A model generated the notes under the pieces. That model saw only the letters and a program-made list of their open reading frames with translations, was not told the DNA's origin and ran no database searches. The translations under genes and the position numbers were made by a program. From Acidobacteriaceae bacterium (GTDB lineage: Bacteria; Acidobacteriota; Terriglobia; Bryobacterales; Bryobacteraceae), in the NCBI GenBank assembly GCA_019240475.1, contig JAFAYI010000033.1:1-64000 (forward strand): a stretch of DNA of 64,000 nt. The letters are read 5' to 3'. Every line of letters starts with the position of its first letter. Within the stretch, counting starts at the first letter, position 1. Shown in pieces: positions 8,017 through 15,170 of this stretch.

Positions 8017-9294
8017 CTACATCCTTCTAAGAACCGATTCGACTATTCGCGAATTGTTGGCTGTGCAGGGCGCGCTGTTGGACGGCGGTTGGTTTAGTAA
8101 GCGGCGTTCACGCGCCTGGACGCAGGCGTCGATGGGCAACCATAAAAATTCAAAGGCGCCGAACTTCTTCTGACGAAAGATCCGAAACGATTCCTCTCCA
8201 CGCAACACGCGACAGAAAGCGGTCCAGACCTTCATGTTGTGCTTGAAGATCTCGTGAACCATTCGCGGGAAAACAACGAAAAAACTCAATAGCTTCCTGG
8301 AAAGAAAAATTTCAGGCGCTATTTCCGCACGTACTCGCCTGTCGTATTCTGAAAGGCCGGTTGAGGCGGTTCCGAGTTGGCGGACGATTACTTCGGCCGC
8401 GATCTCCGCGCTATGGAGGCCGGCGGAGATACCGTCGCCTGTAAAGGGCTCCACCAGACCCGCGGCGTCCCCAACAAGCAGCGTGTTGCGGCTTGAAAAT
8501 CTGGTCTTGTGAGTTAACGTCGGTAGTTGATGTCCTTTGACGGCTGTCTTGTCAAAGACGCCGGGCTTCAGGAGTTGTTCCCTTTCAATAAATCGATTGA
8601 AATAGGGACGAGCTATTCGAGCGATCTGATTTGGACAGCCCACCCCGACATTTACCGAGCCCTGTTTTGGGAAAATCCAGCCATATCCGCTTGGAAGAGT
8701 GCCCCAATCGATACGCATCAACGGCTCATTGAGTTTGCCGCTAATTATGTCTCCTTCAGGAATCTCACAGTAGAGACCGGACTGCCAGAAATAGTCCGCT
8801 CTCGCGTTTATAGAACGCCTCGAAATTCCGTTAGCCCCATCCGCGCCCACAGCAAAGCGCGCGTTGAAGACTCCGCGCTCGGTTTCAACACTTACACCTT
8901 TATCGGTCTCCAAGACGTTCTTGGCGCTAAAGCCCTCGACGAGTTGGACGCCCGCCGCTTCCGCGCTGCGAAGCAAGAACTCGTCGAACTGATAGCGGAG
9001 AACGCTATAAACGAGCGGCTTCGAGTACGTTCGCGAGAATCGGTCGGAGAACCGGAAGCTGAAATCGCCGCCCGACAGCGTTCCCCTCTTGACCGAATCC
9101 CATTCGAAAGGAATCTTCTGCGCACCCTTAAATTGAATCCCGCCGCCACAGGCTTTCTCACGAGGAAAGCGTTTGGCATCAATAAGCAGAACACGCACGC
9201 CAGCCTTAGCCAAGCGATATGCGGTCACCGATCCCGACGGGCCACCGCCAATGACAATGACGTCATGAGAACCGGTTGATGGCGTTAGAGCCAT
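8017..9294 (-). CDS. Geranylgeranyl-reductase-family FAD-dependent oxidoreductase
   Basis: The product has an N-terminal Rossmann FAD-binding motif (DVIVIGGGPSGSVTAYRLAKAG), the KACGGGIQ segment typical of the geranylgeranyl reductase/halogenase-like group, and the second FAD motif (LLVGDAAGLVEPFTGDGISAG) near residue 280. Family members reduce isoprenoid chains of lipids or quinones or act as aromatic hydroxylases, and the substrate cannot be told here. ATG 9294 (MALTPSTGSHD) begins just before the FAD motif and is preferred; ATG 9366 would add 24 low-complexity residues. The gene is last in a minus-strand run that begins at nth. Confidence 0.87.
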   Translation of the reverse strand: MALTPSTGSHDVIVIGGGPSGSVTAYRLAKAGVRVLLIDAKRFPREKACGGGIQFKGAQKIPFEWDSVKRGTLSGGDFSFRFSDRFSRTYSKPLVYSVLRYQFDEFLLRSAEAAGVQLVEGFSAKNVLETDKGVSVETERGVFNARFAVGADGANGISRRSINARADYFWQSGLYCEIPEGDIISGKLNEPLMRIDWGTLPSGYGWIFPKQGSVNVGVGCPNQIARIARPYFNRFIEREQLLKPGVFDKTAVKGHQLPTLTHKTRFSSRNTLLVGDAAGLVEPFTGDGISAGLHSAEIAAEVIVRQLGTASTGLSEYDRRVRAEIAPEIFLSRKLLSFFVVFPRMVHEIFKHNMKVWTAFCRVLRGEESFRIFRQKKFGAFEFLWLPIDACVQARERRLLNQPPSNSAPCTANNSRIVESVLRRM

Positions 9295-9371
9295 GGAAAG
9301 ATGTGCGTCACTACTTCCTTGAGTGTCCTCATTATAGCGGCGGCGCGGTGCTTCTCGCGTGGGCAAGGCGG

Positions 9372-10313
9372 TTACGAAGTTCCGGCGGGCGGGTGGACGC
9401 CTGTGATGCCGTCGAGACGGAGCGCTTCGAGGATGGCGCCTTCGGCCGGGCTATAGCGCGGAGGGCCGGCTTCGCATCCGATGGAGGCGTTAACGGCGCG
9501 CGCGAAAGCCTCTCGCAATAGGGAACTTTGAAAGACTCCACCGATGTGGGCCACGGGAACGCGGTCTTCTGGCTGAAAGAGATGTCGGTGGACGCCGGCG
9601 ACGTACCAGGCCAGCTTGCGGCATGCCTCTTCCACGATTTCGAGCGCCGCCCGGTCGCCGCGCTGCGCGGCCTCGGTTACAAGCGGAGCGAACGAGGCGA
9701 TATCGGCTCGCGAAAAATCGTTATAGAAGCTGTGCATCAGGGTGTTGGCATTCGGCGCCTGGGCAGCTTCGAGCAGCAGAGCGCGCAACTCTGTTGGCGG
9801 GCCCCAACCCTCCTCGGCCTGCAAGACCGCGCGCAAAGCGAGGCGAGACAGATCGAACGCTCCGCCCTCGTCGCCGAAGATGTAGCCCCATCCGCCGGCC
9901 CGCGCGGTTTCTCCGGCGCCATTGCGGCCGAAGGCGATGGAGCCGGTACCCGCGATCATGACGATGCCGGGGCGGGCGCCGGTTGCGCCGTTTAAAGCGA
10001 TTTCGGCGTCGTGAGTGAACCTGTATTTTTCGGCGCGGACCAGCTCGCGCACGTAGGGCTCTTTATCTTCGACGCCGCCGCTGAAGCCGAAACACGCGGC
10101 CGCGAAGGCGACTGAAGTTGGATCGAGCCTCGATTCGCGGCAGGCTTCGGCAATGCAGCCGCCGATGGTGGTTAGGAATTTCTTGCGGCGTTCTTCGGCC
10201 GCGACGTGATTGCAAGGGCCGCCGAGCCCGCGGCCGAGAATGCGGCCAGCTTCATTGGCGATGAGCGCTGTGGTGCTCGATTGGCCGCCGTCGATGCCGA
10301 GATAAAGGCGCAT
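9372..10313 (-). CDS. BadF/BadG/BcrA-type kinase, N-acetylglucosamine kinase-like
   Basis: This 313-residue protein has the ASKHA ATPase fold: phosphate-1 loop (YLGIDGGQSSTTALIA) at the N-terminus, the phosphate-2/adenosine region (IVMIAGTGSIAFGR, then GGWGYIFGDEGGAFDL) and an adenosine motif (VAHIGGVFQSSLL). The GWGYxxGDEGS/GA signature matches the N-acetylglucosamine kinase branch of the BadF/BadG family rather than the benzoyl-CoA reductase activators, since no Fe-S cysteines are present. It probably phosphorylates GlcNAc or a related amino sugar released from cell wall or chitin. It lies 36 bases after tldE and before the FAD oxidoreductase. The substrate is inferred from family similarity. 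Confidence 0.86.
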   Translation of the reverse strand: MRLYLGIDGGQSSTTALIANEAGRILGRGLGGPCNHVAAEERRKKFLTTIGGCIAEACRESRLDPTSVAFAAACFGFSGGVEDKEPYVRELVRAEKYRFTHDAEIALNGATGARPGIVMIAGTGSIAFGRNGAGETARAGGWGYIFGDEGGAFDLSRLALRAVLQAEEGWGPPTELRALLLEAAQAPNANTLMHSFYNDFSRADIASFAPLVTEAAQRGDRAALEIVEEACRKLAWYVAGVHRHLFQPEDRVPVAHIGGVFQSSLLREAFARAVNASIGCEAGPPRYSPAEGAILEALRLDGITGVHPPAGTS

Positions 10314-10349
10314 CAGCGAGGGGCCGGCATCGCCCTCGGCGACCGCCGC

Positions 10350-11684
10350 TCAGATGGCATCGGATACACTGGCGAAGTTGAAATCGGTGGCGACGATAGC
10401 GGGTGCGAAGGATGTGCCGGCTTCCGCGCCCTCCACCGGAACGGGCTGAGTCAGCTTTTTGGTGTTCTGGAGAACGCGTACGGGACTTTCGTTCCACCGG
10501 AAGTTCATCACAGGCTCTGTCACCTTGCCGTTCTCGATCAGGAACACGCCGTCGCGAGTAAGTCCGGTGAGCTGCAAGGTCTGAGGCTGGAGCGTACGGA
10601 TATACCAGAAGCGAGTGACAAGCAGACCCTTGTCGACCGATTTCACAAGGTCGTCGAGAGTATTGTTCTGGCCGTCGAGAACCAGGTTCACAGGAAAAGG
10701 CGTGGGGTTGCGGCCGGCCTTCTCAGCCCAAAAACGATCCCAGAACATGTTCTTCATGACGCCGTTTTCGACCCAGGCGATGCGTTCGTTGGGCAGCAGC
10801 GCCGGACCCCAGGGCTTCGCGGAGAGCTTGGTATTGAACGGATCGCTGCGAAGCGTCACATATTCGGGAAACATTTTTTCGCCGAGCCGTGTTTCGCCGG
10901 GCTTGCCCTTCTGGCTCAAAAAGGATTGCCCTTGTTCGGCCGAGCGGGCGTCGATTCCAAAACCGAACCAGCCGATTATGTCGCTGACAGCGGCGGGTTC
11001 GAGGACCACCGTGTATTTTCCCGGATCGAGGCGCTTCTTGCCAACGCCATCGACGCACTTTCCGGCGGAGATCCGCCCCACGGATTCGCCGCTCAGATCC
11101 TTCATGCAAGTAGAGACTTCGGTCGCCCAACCGGAACTGGTTCCTTCGCGATTGCGCATCGTGTTGGTCAGGCTCGAATCGGTGAAGGTGTGAAACCCGA
11201 ACAAGCCGGACTTGTTGCCGACCGCGACGGCCTGCGCCGAGCGGGTGATGAAGCCCGCGGCGGTCAACGATTTCGCGCGCGCCGCGTCGATGATGGCTTT
11301 CACGTGGGGAATCATCAGATCGCCGCGAGCGTTGCTCGTGTAGGAATCGAAGTTGTTCAGCGTTGGGTAGTGTTGCGGGCCGAGAGGGGCGACATGCTCG
11401 GGGTCGGCTTTCGAAATGCGAGCCAGGTCTTCGGCCTGCTGCACGCCGCGCCTGAGGGCGTCGTCCGATAGCTCGCTGACGACGGCGTTGCCGCTCCGAT
11501 GGTCTTCGGTTACGGAAGTGATGGAGATCTGCTGAGTCAACTGATAACCCGAGGTAGTGATGCCGTTATTGGCGAATCGTATGAAGACGGTTTCGGTGAA
11601 GTTCAGGTCGGCGTGGCACTCCGGGAGTTTCGAATAGCCGATTACTTTGTCGATGAGATTCTTGGCGTCCTGGCTGGCGATCAT
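10350..11684 (-). CDS. tldE: TldE/PmbA-type subunit of the TldD-TldE protease
   Basis: The 444-residue product matches the PmbA/TldE family: an N-terminal alpha/beta domain and a C-terminal beta domain, with no HExxxH zinc motif. The TldD partner supplies the active site. The heterodimer degrades unfolded peptides and, in other bacteria, processes microcin B17, CcdA and PQQ-type precursors. It starts 9 bases after the tldD stop codon, so the two are made together. No signal peptide is seen at its N-terminus (MIASQDAKNLIDKV), whereas its partner has a twin-arginine signal. The peptide substrate is unknown. Confidence 0.9.
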   Translation of the reverse strand: MIASQDAKNLIDKVIGYSKLPECHADLNFTETVFIRFANNGITTSGYQLTQQISITSVTEDHRSGNAVVSELSDDALRRGVQQAEDLARISKADPEHVAPLGPQHYPTLNNFDSYTSNARGDLMIPHVKAIIDAARAKSLTAAGFITRSAQAVAVGNKSGLFGFHTFTDSSLTNTMRNREGTSSGWATEVSTCMKDLSGESVGRISAGKCVDGVGKKRLDPGKYTVVLEPAAVSDIIGWFGFGIDARSAEQGQSFLSQKGKPGETRLGEKMFPEYVTLRSDPFNTKLSAKPWGPALLPNERIAWVENGVMKNMFWDRFWAEKAGRNPTPFPVNLVLDGQNNTLDDLVKSVDKGLLVTRFWYIRTLQPQTLQLTGLTRDGVFLIENGKVTEPVMNFRWNESPVRVLQNTKKLTQPVPVEGAEAGTSFAPAIVATDFNFASVSDAI

Positions 11685-11693
11685 CCCGGTCTC

Positions 11694-13337
11694 CTAGTCG
11701 GTCAACAGCACATTGATTTGGCGAAAGCGAGAAGGGGAACAACCGTGGCTCATCGCGTTGGTCTGCTCCGGTTCGCCTTTGCCGTCATTAGCCAGACCAT
11801 ATTGCTGCCAGAAGCTGGCATCCGCAATGCCGTCGCACGAGTGCCAGAAGTCTGGAGTGCGGGCTTGATAGGCGACGCGGGAGATCATGCCGCCCTTCTT
11901 TCCTCCCTTGATCTCCCAGAAGGCATCGCCGCCGAACTGAAAGTTATAGCGCTGCTGATCGATGGACCAACTTCCTGTGCCTTCGATCAGAACGCCATCG
12001 TCTACTCCGGAGATCAGGGTGTCGAGCGTGGTATCGCGCGGCCCGGGCGCGAGCCATACGTTTGGAATGCGTTGGAAAGGGATGTCGGACCAGGAATCCG
12101 AGTAGCAGCAGCCACGAGATTCCTTCTCGCCGACCAGGTGGGCCTGGTCGCGGATGGTCTGATAATGCACGAAGATTCCTTTGTCGAGAATGGGGAATTT
12201 TGTCGTGCGTACGCCATCGTCGTCGTACTTCACGGTCGCGAGACCATGTTCGGTGGTGCGGTCGCCATAGACGGTGACGATATCGCTGCCGACGCGGTAA
12301 TTACCCATCTTTTCGGGGGTCAGGAAAGACGTGCCCGCGAAATTGGCTTCGTAGCCGAGAGCGCGGTCCAGCTCGGTGGAATGCGCCAGGCTTTCATGAA
12401 TCGTCAGGCAGAGATGGCTTGGGAGCAGAACCAGGTCCTTCTTGCCGGGCTTGACGGGAGGCGCGGCGAGATGCTCCACCGACTCTTCGGCGATGCGAGA
12501 GGCATTCTCGCCCAGGTTCATTTTCGGCACGTATTCCCAACCGATCGACAGCGGCGCGACTTGATAGGAGCGTTCGCGCGAGACGCCGTTCTGAAAATCG
12601 ACGGCGCTGGCGGTCAGGAAGGGATAGACCTGAACAATATATTGCTGAATGGAGGAGCCTTCACTTGAAGCAAAATATTTATCTTCGGCGTGAAAGCCGA
12701 GCATGCCGAAGGCCGAGAATACTTTCGGGTTCTTCTTGATGGCGGCGGTTGCGGTGTGCAGCAGATCCAGTTTTTCGCCAACGGAGATGGAGAAGGGATC
12801 GATCTCATGCGGGGAGATCCAGCGGTCCTTATAGCTGGCCGTGGGGGCAAGCTGGACGGGAGCGGCCTGCAGAACGGAGTTGGCCTTTGCGACCAATACC
12901 GCCTCGCGCGCGATGCGAGCAATTTCGTCGGCGGTGACCAGAGGAGAAGCCGCAAAACCCCATTGCCCATTGACGATGACGCGCACTCCGAAGCCGAAGC
13001 TCTGCTGGTCGGTGACAAAGGGAACCTCGTCGGTCTTGGAGCTTCCGCGCTGCGGAGAGAGACGATAGCCGGAATATTGGTCGCGGTAGCGGTTGATGCG
13101 GATATCGCAGTAACTCGCGCCCTGACGCTTGGCCTCAGCGAGCGCGTTGGCGGCGAGATTTTCGAGGGCGGCGACGGGCTGTTGAGAGGCGTCGTCGGGA
13201 GCCCCGAAGAGGCCGGGCGCAGACAAAAGGGAGGCGGTTGTGGCGGCGGCGCCGAGGAAGGCCCGGCGCGTGACGCCATCGGTCGAACACTTTGCAAGCT
13301 GACTTCGGAAAAACCGGCGAAGCGGGTCTGGGTTCAT
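11694..13337 (-). CDS. tldD: TldD-type metalloprotease subunit with Tat signal
   Basis: The product, 547 residues, is longer than classical TldD because of an N-terminal extension holding a twin-arginine motif and hydrophobic stretch (TRRAFLGAAATTASLLSA). The zinc site is HESLAHSTELDR: the HExxxH core is intact, but the Gly usually found before the second His is Ala. The gene overlaps nth by four bases (13334-13337) and is followed after 9 bases by tldE. It should form a heterodimer with TldE and cleave unstructured peptides. The Tat signal suggests action in the periplasm, unlike the cytoplasmic E. coli enzyme. The assignment is firm; the location is predicted. Confidence 0.92.
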   Translation of the reverse strand: MNPDPLRRFFRSQLAKCSTDGVTRRAFLGAAATTASLLSAPGLFGAPDDASQQPVAALENLAANALAEAKRQGASYCDIRINRYRDQYSGYRLSPQRGSSKTDEVPFVTDQQSFGFGVRVIVNGQWGFAASPLVTADEIARIAREAVLVAKANSVLQAAPVQLAPTASYKDRWISPHEIDPFSISVGEKLDLLHTATAAIKKNPKVFSAFGMLGFHAEDKYFASSEGSSIQQYIVQVYPFLTASAVDFQNGVSRERSYQVAPLSIGWEYVPKMNLGENASRIAEESVEHLAAPPVKPGKKDLVLLPSHLCLTIHESLAHSTELDRALGYEANFAGTSFLTPEKMGNYRVGSDIVTVYGDRTTEHGLATVKYDDDGVRTTKFPILDKGIFVHYQTIRDQAHLVGEKESRGCCYSDSWSDIPFQRIPNVWLAPGPRDTTLDTLISGVDDGVLIEGTGSWSIDQQRYNFQFGGDAFWEIKGGKKGGMISRVAYQARTPDFWHSCDGIADASFWQQYGLANDGKGEPEQTNAMSHGCSPSRFRQINVLLTD

Positions 13338-14056
13338 GCGAGTGCCTTATCCTTTGCGTAACAAATTGCATCGAGCGGGCAATTGGCGCAGCGCGGCTTG
13401 CGGGCGACGCAGATCTGGCGTCCGAAATGGATCACCTGGTGGGAAAACAAGATCCAGCGATCCTGAGGAACGATCTTCATCAAGTCCTGCTCGATCTTGA
13501 CGGGATCGGTGTTCCGGGTGAGATCGAGCCGAAGCGAGATTCTTTGCACATGCGTATCCACCACAACTCCGCTTGGGATGTTATACGCAGTTCCGAGCAC
13601 AACGTTCGCAGTTTTTCGAGCCGCGCCGGGCACGAGGAGTAATTCGTCCATGGTGCGCGGGACGTTTCCGTGGTAGTCGCTCAGTATTTTGTTGGCCGCG
13701 CCGATCAAAGATCGGGACTTATTGTTGAAGAATCCGGTGGAACGGATGTCGTTGGCGAGTTCTTCCCGGGAGGCGTGGGCGAAGTCTTCGATCCGAGGAT
13801 ATTTCTCGAACAGGCCCGGAGTCACTTTGTTCACGCGCTCGTCGGTGCATTGAGCTGACAGGATAGTCGCGACCAGCAACTGCCACGCGTCTTTGTGGTG
13901 GAGCGCGCAGGTCGCGCGAGGGAAGAGCTTGTCGAGCTCCGTTACGATTCGTTGGAAGCGGGCCTTGCGTTCGGCAGCGGTTTTCGGTTTGGGGACCTTA
14001 CGCGGAGGCGTGACTGGATGCTGCGGCGTGACTGCCGCGATGTCCGTATCGGGCAT
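13334..14056 (-). CDS. nth: Endonuclease III, base-excision DNA glycosylase/AP lyase
   Basis: The 240-residue enzyme removes oxidised pyrimidines and nicks abasic sites. It has the helix-hairpin-helix loop (LLVPGAARKTANVVL) with catalytic Lys148, the conserved Asp167 (VVVDTHVQRIS), and the four-cysteine loop for a [4Fe-4S] cluster (C216, C223, C226, C232; spacing C-x6-C-x2-C-x5-C). The first 25 residues are a Pro/Lys-rich extension not needed for the fold. The stop codon overlaps the tldD start by four bases, so nth heads a five-gene minus-strand run. Its Fe-S cluster would be supplied by the ISC system at 51.6-56.6 kb. Confidence 0.96.
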   Translation of the reverse strand: MPDTDIAAVTPQHPVTPPRKVPKPKTAAERKARFQRIVTELDKLFPRATCALHHKDAWQLLVATILSAQCTDERVNKVTPGLFEKYPRIEDFAHASREELANDIRSTGFFNNKSRSLIGAANKILSDYHGNVPRTMDELLLVPGAARKTANVVLGTAYNIPSGVVVDTHVQRISLRLDLTRNTDPVKIEQDLMKIVPQDRWILFSHQVIHFGRQICVARKPRCANCPLDAICYAKDKALA

Positions 14057-14206
14057 GAGGAGAAAGGACCAAGATAGCGCAGGCGAGAGCTAGAGGATTA
14101 CGGCGTACGCGGGGCTTCACGCGTTTCCAAAGCGGAGCGGCAGCAACCTGCTTCGGGCGAGTTGAACCCGTACAGGGCGGATGCGAGGGCCGGTGGTGGT
14201 TGTGAA

Positions 14207-15127
14207 TTAGCGCGAAGGTATGTTACCGGCGGCACTTGTATGTTGGCCGAGGGCTCTGGCTTCGGCGGTATCGATGAGATCGGATAGCTCGTTTAGCGTT
14301 CGGACAGTAACTCTTCGCCCATCGACGAATACAGTGGGTGTTCCGGTGACCGATAGTGAATTGGCGAGTGCGGCATCCCTGTTTAGGACGGCATCGGCTG
14401 CATGAGCGGCCAGGCACCCGTTCAGACCATTCACGTCGATCTCAGCGTCTGTTTTCGCAAACTCAGTGAATTTGCTATCGATGTTCTCCGAGGTGATCTC
14501 TTTCTGACTACGGAAGAAGAATCTGTCCGCATCCCAGAACGCTCGGTCCCGTTGAAGGCCGCTGCATGCAGCGAGCTCGGCGGCTCGACGAGCCCATTTG
14601 TGCATTTGAAGGGGATACTCTTTGAAGATCAGCCTCACCTTGTCCTTTTGTGCCTGCGCAAGGGATTCGAACATGTCCGAAAAGCGTCTGCAATAGGGAC
14701 ACTGAAAATCTGAAAACTCGACGATTGTAACGGGCCTGTCCGCTCCGCCTAGGGACGGGGATGGATCGCTCAGAAGGGCGCGAGATACCTGTCGCGCCAC
14801 TATTCTTTTTTCTTCTTCCGGATCTGTGTTCAAGTCGAGCAAGACGGGAATCAGATAGTTGCCGTCTTCGGAAAGATAGATTGGGAAGGTCCGAGAGGCG
14901 GGTTTGTCAACCGAGAGCACGAGCTTTCGGTAGCAGCTATCTGAAAGGAGCTCACTCGAGACAACTCGAAGGTTCGTTGAGCTAGTAAATTCATAACGCG
15001 ACCGGACGTAGTTTAGGACTTGTATTTGTTTCCCCTGCGTGAAGACGGGGCACTCGCCTGGCTCTGCGGCGACAGCCGCGGAAGCAAGCAGCGTAGCCAA
15101 TAAAGTGCCCGACAGGAGTTTTCGCAT
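14207..15127 (-). CDS. Exported DsbA-like thiol oxidoreductase (Thioredoxin_4 type)
   Basis: This 306-residue protein has a signal peptide (MRKLLSGTLLATLLASAAVA), an N-terminal domain of about 100 residues with an extra Cys pair (C26, C65), and a C-terminal DsbA-type domain with the redox motif CPYC at 143-146 (FSDFQCPYCRRF) and the cis-Pro loop VTGTPTVFV. CPYC is close to the DsbA CPHC motif, so it probably forms or rearranges disulfides in the periplasm. GGAG 12 bases before the start is a good ribosome binding site. It lies 43 bases downstream of the Cys-rich exported protein at 15171-17354 and is probably co-transcribed with it, which suggests a dedicated client. Confidence 0.88.
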   Translation of the reverse strand: MRKLLSGTLLATLLASAAVAAEPGECPVFTQGKQIQVLNYVRSRYEFTSSTNLRVVSSELLSDSCYRKLVLSVDKPASRTFPIYLSEDGNYLIPVLLDLNTDPEEEKRIVARQVSRALLSDPSPSLGGADRPVTIVEFSDFQCPYCRRFSDMFESLAQAQKDKVRLIFKEYPLQMHKWARRAAELAACSGLQRDRAFWDADRFFFRSQKEITSENIDSKFTEFAKTDAEIDVNGLNGCLAAHAADAVLNRDAALANSLSVTGTPTVFVDGRRVTVRTLNELSDLIDTAEARALGQHTSAAGNIPSR

Positions 15128-15170
15128 GTGTTTTTTCTCCGTTCTTTAATCTCTCATGTGCTCTGATTGC

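Noticed and set aside
10206..12668. Two long plus-strand open frames (421 and 389 codons) opposite tldE and tldD
   Set aside because: They are shadows on the strand opposite strongly matched TldD/TldE genes; their sequences show no family motif.
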